Shown piece after piece: positions 8,316-16,548 of a stretch of 64,000 nt of DNA (the stretch's first letter is position 1; the number at the start of each line of letters is the position of its first letter). The position numbers and the translations under genes were made by a program. The notes under the pieces are model-generated. The model saw only the letters and a program-made list of their open reading frames with translations. It was not told the DNA's origin and searched no databases. Source of the stretch: Anderseniella sp963787895 (lineage in GTDB: Bacteria; Pseudomonadota; Alphaproteobacteria; Rhizobiales; Aestuariivirgaceae); assembly GCA_963787895.1 (NCBI GenBank), contig CAWBEX010000001.1, positions 124,001 through 188,000 on the forward strand, given 5' to 3'.

Positions 8316-9529
8316 ACCCTGCCCGCATCCAGCCACTTGACGAGCTTTACCCGCCTGGCAGCTTCTTCTGCGCGCGCACCACCCGCGAAGCAATGGGATG
8401 GAATGTCGCCAATCCGGACCAGCTGCCGCAGTACCGGCTTGATGCCACACCGGCTCAGTTGGTCGGTTTTGCCGGTGCAATGCCTTTTGTCGCGCACGAG
8501 GCAGCAGCCACGCAACTGGCGCTGGATTTTGCCCACCATTGCGGCTTGCCGGGTGCGCAACAGTTGCACACCTACCGGCAAGTGGCGGAGGCAGAGAAAA
8601 TTGCGTTGGGCCTGATCCGGCACGGCGGAAAGCTGGTACATAATTTCGGCACCCTGCCCGGACTGGAAAGCAGCGGCGGCCTGTTAATGATGATGGATGA
8701 ACACCTGCGGCTGAATGCCAAGCAAAGCCGTGCCGAACTGGTTCAACCTCGCAACCTGCCGCCTGCTCATGTTTTCATGGCCAGCGAACTATCAGCGTTT
8801 CTGGATGCACACTCTGCAGAGGCATGGTTCATCAAGATCGCGGGCCCGGTATCAACCGGTGGTGGCGCCGGGGTCTGGCACTGCCACGATGCGGCCAGCC
8901 GAAATTCATTGGCACAGCATCTGGCCAGCAGGCTTGATGATCATGAACCCCTGGTGGCGGAGGCTGACTGCAAGCCAGTCAACAGCTGGTGCGCCGGGTT
9001 GAGCATACTTGATGAAGGCGTGACATGGCTCGGCGCATCGCGCCAGATTTTTTACTCCCCTGCCCGCCAAGCCGGCAACGAACTGGCGCTTGCGCCGCCG
9101 CTGGCAGTCCGTGAACTTAGCCTCGAAATCGCTGAAAAGGCCCGTATTGGAGGTTTTAGGGGCATAGCCGGGTTTGATATTGGAGAAATCGCGGAGGCCG
9201 AACCGGTTGTCTTTGACCTGAACTTCCGGCCCAATTCCAGCACCGGACTGCTCTTGGCAGGCCACGTATCAATGGAGAAAACCGGATTGCCAGTGGCACG
9301 AAGTTTCTTCCTGCGCCACGATGGCCCGCTTGGTGAGTTGCTTGACGCAGTCAAGCTTGAAGCGAATGCCGGTCGCATCATCCCCGGCAGCATGTTTGAT
9401 GCGCAGCAGTACAAGGACAGTTTTGTTGAACCGGCAACCCGATCATGTCTGGATGGCTGGTTGCTGGCTGAAACAGCTGAAGAGGTCACATCTTATTCCA
9501 AAACGGTGGCGGCCAGGTTGCAACCATGA
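8312..9529 (+). CDS. ATP-grasp domain protein, second of an overlapping pair
   Basis: 405-residue protein, probably another ATP-grasp ligase. Visible elements: AWFIKIAGPVSTGGGAGVW (Lys and glycine-rich ATP loop, about 171-189), PLVAEADCKPVNSWCAG (about 215-231), RGIAGFDIGEIAEAEPVVFD (broken here), and the metal-binding DLNFRPNSSTG near residue 308, matching the D-x-N-x-R-x-N pattern of ATP-grasp enzymes. The first 130 residues are a separate N-terminal region with no motif I know. It starts inside the stop codon of the preceding ATP-grasp gene. Two different ATP-grasp proteins in one operon suggest sequential ligations on one product; no substrate is evident nearby. Confidence 0.75.
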   Translation: MNPARIQPLDELYPPGSFFCARTTREAMGWNVANPDQLPQYRLDATPAQLVGFAGAMPFVAHEAAATQLALDFAHHCGLPGAQQLHTYRQVAEAEKIALGLIRHGGKLVHNFGTLPGLESSGGLLMMMDEHLRLNAKQSRAELVQPRNLPPAHVFMASELSAFLDAHSAEAWFIKIAGPVSTGGGAGVWHCHDAASRNSLAQHLASRLDDHEPLVAEADCKPVNSWCAGLSILDEGVTWLGASRQIFYSPARQAGNELALAPPLAVRELSLEIAEKARIGGFRGIAGFDIGEIAEAEPVVFDLNFRPNSSTGLLLAGHVSMEKTGLPVARSFFLRHDGPLGELLDAVKLEANAGRIIPGSMFDAQQYKDSFVEPATRSCLDGWLLAETAEEVTSYSKTVAARLQP

Positions 9530-9590
9530 CCGGGTGAGCACCAGTAGCTGTTCACCCCAAGACCATCCCTCCAATGGCAGGCCACCTTCT

Positions 9591-10814
9591 TTATGCGTTG
9601 ACGGAACGGTTCCGTCCTTTGAGGCCAAGCCAGGCAACAGCGAGAATGCACAACCCAACCATTGGGAACAGCGCCATATTGACTGCACTCCAGCCGACAG
9701 CGTCCAGAAGTTTGCCCGATGTGAGTGACGCAGTAGCCACCGTTGCGAACACCATAAAATCGTTGACCGCCTGCACTTTGTTCTTTTCACTCTTGCGGTA
9801 GCACTCGGTCACCATTGCAGTGCCGCCGACAAAGCCGAAATTCCAGCCCACTCCCAGCAGAACGAGACCAACTGCAAAGTTGGCAAATGCGATGCCCGCC
9901 AGACCGGCGATGCCCGCCAGGGCCAGCAAGACCATGCCGGCTGCCACAACCCTCTCGACACCAAACCGAAGGATCAGGCTTCCAGTGAAGAAGCTGGGCA
10001 CGAACATCGCCAGGGCATGCCACTGAATTACCCAGGCGCTGTCATCAACGGTGAAACCACACGCGACCATGGCAATGGGGGTTGAGGTCATGACAAGGTT
10101 CATCATGCCGTAAGACATCATTCCGCACAGAATGGCCACCAGCAGACGCGGCTGTTTGAGGATCACACCAAGCGGGCGGGCGTCAGAGGTCGAAAGGTCA
10201 TCCCTTGTGTGGGGAATGTTCAACTGGCTGATGATCCCCATGGCACCAATTGACAACACAGCCACAGCAGCAAAGTTGCCCGCAAACATGACCGGGTCAA
10301 AGTAGGAGCGGCTGGCAATGACCAGCATAGGGCCGAAAATCGCAGCTGCTATACCGCCCAGCATGACCCACGAAATTGCCTTTGGCCGGAAAACATCTGA
10401 AGCGGTGTCTGCAGCGGCAAAACGATAATAACCTGCAAAGGCCTGGTAGCCGCCCTGAATGAAAGTGCCAGTGGAGAACAGCCAGAAATTGCGTGTGAAA
10501 ATCGCGTAGACGCAGACTATAGCGCCAATAAGACCCAAAGTTGCCCCGACCAGAAAACCGGGTTTGCGCCCCACCGCCCGCATGAACAGGGAGGCGGGCA
10601 CCGTAGCCAGCGCTGTTCCGATTACATAGGTCGAAATGGGCAGGGTTGCCCAGGAAAGAGATGGTGCAAGCTGCGTGCCTACGAGACCTGCTGTTATGAA
10701 GATGTTTATGGCGCCCATGCCGTAAAATGCCTGCGCTAGCGCAAGTACTAACGCATTGCGGCGGGCGAGCCGGTCATCAGATCCTGTAAGCATGTCGGTG
10801 ACGGTGTCAGTCAT
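9591..10814 (-). CDS. major facilitator superfamily transporter
   Basis: About 407 residues from ATG 10814 (a GTG at 10877 would add 21 residues unlike a membrane protein). Twelve membrane segments are apparent. The loop between segments 2 and 3 carries FMRAVGRKPGFLVGATLG, a variant of the MFS motif A (GxxxDRxGRR). Other recognisable parts are FIQGGYQAFAGYYRFAAAD in the first half and the GVGWNFGFVGGTAMVTECY stretch in the second. The substrate cannot be told. It is convergent with the ATP-grasp pair; 61 bases separate them, with a weak 6-base hairpin at 9532-9557. Confidence 0.88.
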   Translation of the reverse strand: MTDTVTDMLTGSDDRLARRNALVLALAQAFYGMGAINIFITAGLVGTQLAPSLSWATLPISTYVIGTALATVPASLFMRAVGRKPGFLVGATLGLIGAIVCVYAIFTRNFWLFSTGTFIQGGYQAFAGYYRFAAADTASDVFRPKAISWVMLGGIAAAIFGPMLVIASRSYFDPVMFAGNFAAVAVLSIGAMGIISQLNIPHTRDDLSTSDARPLGVILKQPRLLVAILCGMMSYGMMNLVMTSTPIAMVACGFTVDDSAWVIQWHALAMFVPSFFTGSLILRFGVERVVAAGMVLLALAGIAGLAGIAFANFAVGLVLLGVGWNFGFVGGTAMVTECYRKSEKNKVQAVNDFMVFATVATASLTSGKLLDAVGWSAVNMALFPMVGLCILAVAWLGLKGRNRSVNA

Positions 10815-10967
10815 TGGCGCAAACTGCTCTATCGCTGCGCGATGCGCAACTGCTGGCGGTGCAACCAGCCCATGCACAAACAGGCTGGCGCTACGTCATG
10901 GTCTTGCTGTCGGCACAAAACAGGCGCAGAGTTGAAACCTCAAGAAAACACATGAGAGGAAGGTGCA

Positions 10968-11399
10968 ATGCAGGTTCAGACCATTCTCAACGTCAAGGGC
11001 AACGCCGTTTCCACCATTTCGCCGGATGCAACAGTCCGCGACCTGGCTGCCATGCTGCGCGATAACAAGATTGGTGCCGTGGTGGTCAGCCGTGATGGCA
11101 AATCCATCGCAGGCATCGTTTCTGAGCGTGATATCGTCACAAGGTTGACGGACTTCGGTCCAAAATACCTGTCGATCAAGGTATCCGAAATCATGACGCG
11201 CGAAGTCATGACATGCTCGCCTAACAACACCATTGATGACTGTATGGAGTTGATGACCGGACGCCGTATCCGTCACTTGCCTGTCGCCAGCAACGGCAAA
11301 CTGGCAGGCCTGGTTTCTATCGGTGATATCGTCAAGGCAAAGATCGAAGAAGTGAAACTGGAAGCAGAATCGCTCAAGCAATACATCGTGGCTGGTTAA
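10968..11399 (+). CDS. CBS-domain protein (two CBS motifs)
   Basis: 143 residues made of one CBS pair. The first motif spans about 10-60 (VSTISPDATVRDLAAML ... GIVSERDIVTRL). The second spans about 78-130 (MTREVMTCSPNNTIDDCMELM ... LAGLVSIGDIVK). Such stand-alone CBS pairs bind adenine nucleotides such as AMP, ATP or NAD and act as energy sensors; the partner is unknown. A short C-terminal helix with several Lys and Glu follows. The ribosome site GAGGAAGG lies 5 bases before the ATG. It ends only 6 bases from the end of nusB on the other strand and is divergent from the MFS gene. Confidence 0.92.
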   Translation: MQVQTILNVKGNAVSTISPDATVRDLAAMLRDNKIGAVVVSRDGKSIAGIVSERDIVTRLTDFGPKYLSIKVSEIMTREVMTCSPNNTIDDCMELMTGRRIRHLPVASNGKLAGLVSIGDIVKAKIEEVKLEAESLKQYIVAG

Positions 11400-11405
11400 A
11401 GCGCT

Positions 11406-11885
11406 CTACATTTCGTCTGGCCTGCGCTTGCGGGCAAGTGTGTCCAGGCAGGCATTGATGAAACCCGGTTCGCTGCCATCGAAGAAGGCCTTTGCCACTT
11501 CGACATATTCCGAGATTGTCACCTTTGGTGGCACATCATCGCGGAACATCAGTTCAAAGCCACCGGCCCGCAGGATGGCCCGCGACGTTGACTCAAGCCT
11601 GGCCAGGGTCCAGCCGCTGCCCAAGCATTCATTCACCTTCTGGTCGATAAGTGCCTGATCCGCCACGACGCCGGTGACAATGGATTTCAGAAAGCCGAAA
11701 TCGGCCTCACCGCACTGGCCGTCATCGAATTCACTACCGATGCGCCCTGCCCCATACTCGGCCAGAACATCAGCAAGATCTGACCCGCCGATATCCATCT
11801 GGTATAGCGCCTGAACTGCGCCAAGCCGGGCCGCAGATCTGGCCACGCTGGCAGAGCGTTTCGCTTTGTTTGCTGGATCAGGCAT
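11406..11885 (-). CDS. nusB: transcription antitermination factor NusB
   Basis: Binds boxA RNA with NusE (S10) and supports rRNA transcription antitermination. 159 residues from ATG 11885; a GTG one codon earlier is also open. The family helices are visible: RSAARLGAVQALYQMDIGG at the N-terminus, the FLKSIVTGV segment in the middle, and a C-terminal part with TISEYVEVAKAFFDGSEPGFINACLD (broken here) ending in LARKRRP. It overlaps the 3' end of ribH by eight bases. Placement after ribH is the standard bacterial arrangement. Confidence 0.95.
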   Translation of the reverse strand: MPDPANKAKRSASVARSAARLGAVQALYQMDIGGSDLADVLAEYGAGRIGSEFDDGQCGEADFGFLKSIVTGVVADQALIDQKVNECLGSGWTLARLESTSRAILRAGGFELMFRDDVPPKVTISEYVEVAKAFFDGSEPGFINACLDTLARKRRPDEM

Positions 11886-12354
11886 CACGCGATTCCATTT
11901 CCACGCGAAATTTCATCATCGTGAGACAGGCTTCCGCCGCCCCTGCTCCCTTGTTCATCTGGTTGACACTGGCGCGAGCCAATGCCTGTGCCTCGTTCTC
12001 TACCGTCAGAATGCCATTGCCGATGCAGGCACCTTCCACCGTCAACCCCATCAGCGCGCGGGCACTTTCGTTGGAGACAATCTCATAGTGTGTTGTCTCA
12101 CCGCGAATGACACAGCCCAGGGCCACGAACCCATCGAAACCGCCAAACTCGTAGGCGATGGAAATTGCACCTGGAATTTCCAGCGCGCCAGGAACAGAAG
12201 CAATCTCAATATCGCAGCCAGCCTTCTCGAGTGCTGCGCGTGCACCCTTCATCAGTTCGGCCGAGACATGTTTGTAGTAAGCTGCTTCCACCACAAGAAC
12301 GCGGAACCGTTGAGCACCCGCCTTTGACTTGTTGAATGATGTGACGTTGCTCAT
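11878..12354 (-). CDS. ribH: 6,7-dimethyl-8-ribityllumazine synthase
   Basis: Joins 5-amino-6-ribitylamino-uracil with dihydroxybutanone phosphate to make lumazine, the penultimate step to riboflavin. 158 residues with family landmarks: VVEAAYYKHVSAELMKGA near the N-terminus, VPGALEIPGAISIA (substrate loop), VALGCVIRGETTHYEIVSNE (phosphate and catalytic part, with the histidine in ETTHYE), and GNGILTVENEAQA at the C-terminal side. Its ATG overlaps the ribE stop codon by four bases and its 3' end overlaps nusB, so ribE-ribH-nusB are coupled. Confidence 0.97.
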   Translation of the reverse strand: MSNVTSFNKSKAGAQRFRVLVVEAAYYKHVSAELMKGARAALEKAGCDIEIASVPGALEIPGAISIAYEFGGFDGFVALGCVIRGETTHYEIVSNESARALMGLTVEGACIGNGILTVENEAQALARASVNQMNKGAGAAEACLTMMKFRVEMESRDA

Positions 12355-12965
12355 TTCGCAAGGCTTTCGTTAAGGCGCGCCACGTAGCGGGCCAGCATGT
12401 CGATTTCAAGGTTGATGCGATTGCCCGGCCGGGCAAGACCCCAGGTTGTCACCTCAAGGGTGTGGGGTATCAGGTTGACACCGAATGTGCTGCCTTCGAC
12501 TTCATTCACGGTTAGCGAAGTGCCATCCAGACACACGGACCCCTTGGCGGCAATGAAACGTGCAAGGCCATCTGGCACACGGAACGTAAAGCGGCGGCTG
12601 CCACCCTCGTCCCGCATGGCGGTAATTTCAGCAACACCGTCCACGTGACCTGAAACGATGTGGCCGCCAAGCTCGTCTCCGGCCTTGAGGGCGCGCTCCA
12701 GATTAATCCGGGTGCCTTCAGCCCAACCGCCCAACGTGGTCTTCGACAGGCTCTCGGCAGACACATCGACAGTAAATTTGCAGCCGCCCTGATACGGATC
12801 CAGCGACGTGACCGTCAGGCAGCACCCCGAACAGCTGATGGATGCACCAAGGGCAATGGTTGCAGGGTCATAGCTACATGCAATTGTAAAGCGCGTGTCG
12901 CTTGCCTTGCTGCGACTTTCGACGGCTTTGATCGTGCCAATGTCTGTGATGATGCCAGTGAACAT
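12351..12965 (-). CDS. ribE: riboflavin synthase, alpha chain
   Basis: Dismutates two lumazine molecules to riboflavin. 204 residues made of two homologous barrels. The first is MFTGIITDIGTIKAVE with CSGCCLTV; the second starts near residue 98 (GGHIVSGHVDGVAEI) with CLDGTSLTVNEV. The double occurrence of the C-x-x-L-T-V type element shows the internal duplication typical of this enzyme. A weak ribosome site precedes ATG 12965. It is separated from the upstream zinc-protein gene by 81 bases in which I see no gene or hairpin. Confidence 0.96.
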   Translation of the reverse strand: MFTGIITDIGTIKAVESRSKASDTRFTIACSYDPATIALGASISCSGCCLTVTSLDPYQGGCKFTVDVSAESLSKTTLGGWAEGTRINLERALKAGDELGGHIVSGHVDGVAEITAMRDEGGSRRFTFRVPDGLARFIAAKGSVCLDGTSLTVNEVEGSTFGVNLIPHTLEVTTWGLARPGNRINLEIDMLARYVARLNESLAK

Positions 12966-13046
12966 GGGCGGTGTTTAGACGGTTTCGCAGGCGATGGGAA
13001 GCATTGCCGGATGAACGGTGCCAGGGAACTGCATGCCCTGATCTAC

Positions 13047-13421
13047 CTATTTGTCGGCAGGGTGATTAACACCGTCAAACACCGGCACCTCACCGAGTTC
13101 AAATGGATTCACCCCCTCGAGGCAACCTACATTGAAACCATACTGGGTCGGGTCGGATCGCCGCTGATGGTGGGTGTAGATACCGCATTTGCGGCAAAAG
13201 AAATGTTTCGCAACCCTGGTGTTGAATTGGTAGACAGCCAGGTCCCGCTCGCCTTTCACGATGCGGAGATTGTTCAAGGCGACTGACGCGGCAATTGCAC
13301 CCCTTCTTCTGCACATTGAACAATCACACCTTCTGGCGTTCTCGAGGCCGTTTGGCATTGTCAGTTCAAGCTCTACGGCACCACAATGACAAGTTGCCTT
13401 ATGTACAGGCAGTATCTTCAC
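13047..13421 (-). CDS. GFA/CENP-V zinc-fold protein
   Basis: Small protein (124 residues) of the GFA family, named for glutathione-dependent formaldehyde-activating enzyme; most members have no proven function. The zinc ligands are all present: Cys11 and Cys13 (TCHCGAVEL), Cys32, Cys34 and Cys37 (RCDCSMCRRRG), and Cys76 and Cys79 (FFCRKCG). The start is GTG 13421 because AGGAGG sits 5 bases before it; the reading frame stays open to a TTG at 13454 but without a ribosome site. It lies inside the riboflavin operon between ribD and ribE, on the same strand, so it is probably co-transcribed. Confidence 0.88.
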   Translation of the reverse strand: MKILPVHKATCHCGAVELELTMPNGLENARRCDCSMCRRRGAIAASVALNNLRIVKGERDLAVYQFNTRVAKHFFCRKCGIYTHHQRRSDPTQYGFNVGCLEGVNPFELGEVPVFDGVNHPADK

Positions 13422-13454
13422 GGTAACCTCCTTCGCTTGTCTAATGCGCCGCAA

Positions 13455-14552
13455 CTATGGCCGACTGTACCGCGACAGCCAGTCATCACCCAGCTTTTCA
13501 GGGGCGCCGTGCTGCTTGAACTTCTTCGATGCACGCAAGGTATCCAGCGGCAACCCGGCCATGGCGTCAAGACCTAGCGGCCCGATCTTCCTGGGTGAAG
13601 TGAACAGTACCGCCTCGTCAACAAGGTCTGCCTCGGTCAATGCGCGTGCCATATGCGCGCCCCCTTCGGCCAGGATGTGCGAGATGCCACGGTTCGCCAG
13701 TTGCCGCAGCATGTCGGCCAGATCAACCTTTCCGTCATTGGTTGTTGCGCAAACAATGACTTCAACACCAGCCGCGGCAAGCGTCTGCCGCTTTTCGAGG
13801 TCTGCCGCCTGGGTAGTCATCAGCCAGACCGGGGTCTGTTTGGCCGAGTTCACCAACCGGCTGCCCACAGGGATCGACAATCTGCTGTCGGAAACCACGC
13901 GCACGGGTGAGCGGGCAAACATGCCCGGCAAGCGACAAGTCAGATCAGGATCATCAGCCAACACGGTGGATACGCCAACCAGGATGGCATCCGCTTCAGC
14001 ACGCATAAGGTGCACGCGCGAACGGGCATGCGGGCCTGTAATCGTAGTTTCCTGACCTGGTTTAGCGGCAATCTTGCCATCGGCAGAAACAGCAAGCTTC
14101 AGAGTCACATAGGGACGCTTGTTCAAGTGCCGGCTGAGAAACCCGCGCAACTGCCACTTCACGTCTTCGCGCAGTACTCCTTCAACAACATCCACACCCG
14201 CCTGACGCAACCGCTCGTGACCACCTCCGGATACACGCGGGTCAGGGTCTTCGCAGCCAGTCACAACACGGGCCACGCCGGCACCGATAAGCGCATCAGC
14301 ACAAGGTGGCGTGCGGCCGTGGTGGCAGCACGGTTCCAGCGTTACATAGGCTGTGGCACCCCTGGATGCCGCGCCAGCCATGGCCAGCGCACGCGCTTCA
14401 GCGTGGGGCCGCCCCCCCTCGCCTGTTGAGCCCGCAGCAACCACTTCACCGCCACTGACAATGATGCAACCGACTGCGGGATTTTCGGCGGTAGCCCCGG
14501 CAGCGCGCGCAGCAACAGCGATAGCGCGGCGCATCCAGTCTTGATCGTTCAT
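13455..14552 (-). CDS. ribD: bifunctional riboflavin deaminase/reductase
   Basis: Deaminates the pyrimidine intermediate and then reduces its ribosyl side chain with NADPH. 365 residues: an N-terminal zinc cytidine-deaminase-like domain with His50, Glu52, Cys75 and Cys84 (PHAEARA and TLEPCCHHGRTPPC), then the RibD C-terminal reductase domain from about 150 (PYVTLKLAVSADGKIA, later HILAEGGAHMARAL). It starts 12 bases after the nrdR stop codon. The order nrdR-ribD-(GFA)-ribE-ribH-nusB is typical for alphaproteobacteria apart from the inserted gene. There is no ribA/ribB in this window. Confidence 0.96.
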   Translation of the reverse strand: MNDQDWMRRAIAVAARAAGATAENPAVGCIIVSGGEVVAAGSTGEGGRPHAEARALAMAGAASRGATAYVTLEPCCHHGRTPPCADALIGAGVARVVTGCEDPDPRVSGGGHERLRQAGVDVVEGVLREDVKWQLRGFLSRHLNKRPYVTLKLAVSADGKIAAKPGQETTITGPHARSRVHLMRAEADAILVGVSTVLADDPDLTCRLPGMFARSPVRVVSDSRLSIPVGSRLVNSAKQTPVWLMTTQAADLEKRQTLAAAGVEVIVCATTNDGKVDLADMLRQLANRGISHILAEGGAHMARALTEADLVDEAVLFTSPRKIGPLGLDAMAGLPLDTLRASKKFKQHGAPEKLGDDWLSRYSRP

Positions 14553-14564
14553 GGTAAAACCGCC

Positions 14565-15065
14565 TCACTCAGAGGCTTTATCATTGGCATCGCTGTTTTC
14601 GCCTGGCTCGCTGTCCTCATGCGACAACTCACCAAGCAACTCCTCGAAATCACGTGCCTCGCGGAAATTGCGGTAAACCGACGCAAATCGCACATAAGCC
14701 ACATCGTCAAGCACCCGCAAGCCTTCCATGATGTGCTCGCCGATCTGGTCACTGGTGATTTCGCTTTCGCCAAGGCTTTCAAGCTGGCGGACGATGCCTG
14801 AAATCATGCGCTCAATGCGCTCCGGTTCAACCGGGCGCTTGCGCACGGCAATGGACACTGAACGCGCAAGCTTGTCCCGATCGAAAGGCACACGTTTGCC
14901 CGACTTCTTCAACACGATCAGTTCGCGCAGTTGAACACGTTCAAAAGTAGTAAAACGCCCGCCGCAATCAGGACAATAACGGCGGCGGCGGATCGCGACG
15001 CCATCTTCAGACGGCCGTGAATCCTTCACCTGAGAATCCTGGTTGCTGCAATAGGGACACCGCAT
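14565..15065 (-). CDS. nrdR: transcriptional repressor NrdR
   Basis: Nucleotide-sensing repressor of ribonucleotide reductase genes. 166 residues: an N-terminal zinc ribbon with Cys3, Cys6, Cys31 and Cys34 (MRCPYC and YCPDCGGRF), then an ATP-cone from about residue 47 (LIVLKKSGKRVPFDRDKLARS), which binds ATP/dATP. The C-terminal tail is acidic (ELSHEDSEPGENSDAND). AAGGGGG precedes the ATG. It lies 43 bases downstream of glyA and directly upstream of ribD. Confidence 0.96.
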   Translation of the reverse strand: MRCPYCSNQDSQVKDSRPSEDGVAIRRRRYCPDCGGRFTTFERVQLRELIVLKKSGKRVPFDRDKLARSVSIAVRKRPVEPERIERMISGIVRQLESLGESEITSDQIGEHIMEGLRVLDDVAYVRFASVYRNFREARDFEELLGELSHEDSEPGENSDANDKASE

Positions 15066-15108
15066 TAGCGACGAGCCCCCTTCTTCCTATTCGAGTTGAG
15101 TCGTTGAC

Positions 15109-16416
15109 TCACGAATAAATCGGAAAACGCCCGGTCAATGCAATGACCTTTTGCTTCACGGCAGCTTCAACTGCAGCATTGCCCTCTTCGCCATTGGCGG
15201 AAAGACCGTCAAGCACCTCAATGATGAGACGTCCGATCTCCTGGAATTCTACTGTTCCAAAGCCGCGAGACGTGCCTGCTGGCGAACCAAGGCGGATACC
15301 GGAAGTTACCATCGGTTTTTCCGGGTCAAACGGGATGCCGTTCTTGTTGCAGGTAATGTTGGCTCGCCCAAGGGCCGCTTCCGCTGCCTTGCCGGTGAGC
15401 TTTTTCTTGCGCAGGTCAACCAGCAACACATGCGTATCCGTACCGCCTGAAACGAGATCGACGCCACCTTCCACCATGGCATCAGCCAGCGCCTTCGCAT
15501 TGGCGACAACGGCTGCGGAGTATTGTTTGAAATCGGGCCGCAGTGCTTCTCCAAAAGCAACTGCCTTGGCGGCGATGACGTGCATCAGAGGGCCGCCTTG
15601 CAGACCTGGGAAGACGGCAGAATTGAACTTCTTGCCGAGTTCAGGATCATTGGAAAGGATCATGCCGCCACGAGGTCCGCGCAAGGTCTTGTGTGTGGTA
15701 GTGGTTGCAACATGAGCATGCTCAAGCGGATTGGGATGCTCGCGCCCGGCAACCAGGCCTGCGAAGTGCGCCATATCAACCATGAACCATGCGCCAACCT
15801 TGTCGGCGATTTCCCGGAAGCGCTTGAAGTCGATACGGCGCGGATAGGCAGAGCCACCTGCGATGATCAGCTTTGGCTTGTGCTCCATTGCCAGTTTTTC
15901 GACTTCGTCGAAATCAATCAAGTGCGTCTTGGGGTCTACCTTGTACGGAACAGGCTTGAACCATTTGCCTGACTGGTTGACCGGCGAACCGTGGGTCAGG
16001 TGGCCGCCACAAGCAAGGTCAAGGCCCATATAGGTATCACCCGGCTGCAACAGGGCGAAGAACACCGCCTGATTGGCATTTGCGCCAGAGTGCGGCTGAA
16101 CATTTGCATAGACGCAATCAAACAACTTGCAGGCGCGCTCAATCGCCAGTTCTTCGGCAATGTCAACATACTGGCAGCCGCCATAGTAGCGGCGGCCCGG
16201 ATAGCCTTCTGCATACTTGTTGGTCAGGACTGATCCCTGTGCTTCCAGGACGGCGCGGGAGACGATGTTTTCCGATGCAATCAGCTCGATCTCGTGCTGC
16301 TGGCGGCTATGTTCCTTTGCAATGGCTGCGGCAAGGTCAGGATCAGACTGTCCAAGTGTTTCAGAGAAGAAACCGGGGAAAATTCCAGGTTGCGCAGTCT
16401 TGGTTTGGGCTGTCAT
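15109..16416 (-). CDS. glyA: serine hydroxymethyltransferase
   Basis: PLP enzyme that interconverts serine and glycine and charges tetrahydrofolate with a one-carbon unit. 435 residues from ATG 16416, chosen because GGGAG lies just upstream; a TTG at 16455 would add 13 residues. PLP Lys243 is in TTTTHKTLRGPRGG. Other landmarks are IASENIVS (about 46-53), the YAEGYPGRRYYGG loop (68-80) and the VDMAHFAGLVA stretch (213-223). It heads the glyA-nrdR-rib unit. The 132 bases before it hold no gene and no riboswitch that I can recognise. Confidence 0.97.
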   Translation of the reverse strand: MTAQTKTAQPGIFPGFFSETLGQSDPDLAAAIAKEHSRQQHEIELIASENIVSRAVLEAQGSVLTNKYAEGYPGRRYYGGCQYVDIAEELAIERACKLFDCVYANVQPHSGANANQAVFFALLQPGDTYMGLDLACGGHLTHGSPVNQSGKWFKPVPYKVDPKTHLIDFDEVEKLAMEHKPKLIIAGGSAYPRRIDFKRFREIADKVGAWFMVDMAHFAGLVAGREHPNPLEHAHVATTTTHKTLRGPRGGMILSNDPELGKKFNSAVFPGLQGGPLMHVIAAKAVAFGEALRPDFKQYSAAVVANAKALADAMVEGGVDLVSGGTDTHVLLVDLRKKKLTGKAAEAALGRANITCNKNGIPFDPEKPMVTSGIRLGSPAGTSRGFGTVEFQEIGRLIIEVLDGLSANGEEGNAAVEAAVKQKVIALTGRFPIYS

Positions 16417-16548
16417 TTGGTTTTCTCCCACAGGCTTTTTTGTATTGAACGGCAATCAGACTGTCACACTATTACAGGCAATTGCGAATGGGTGACCAAG
16501 CGACAAGGCGTCGCTGGGGTACAATCGACGCTTTTGGTCGGATTGGCC

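Noticed and set aside
9532..9557. GGGTGA/TCACCC hairpin between the ATP-grasp pair and the MFS gene as terminator
   Set aside because: Stem of six, 14-base loop and no T-run; too weak to list as a feature.
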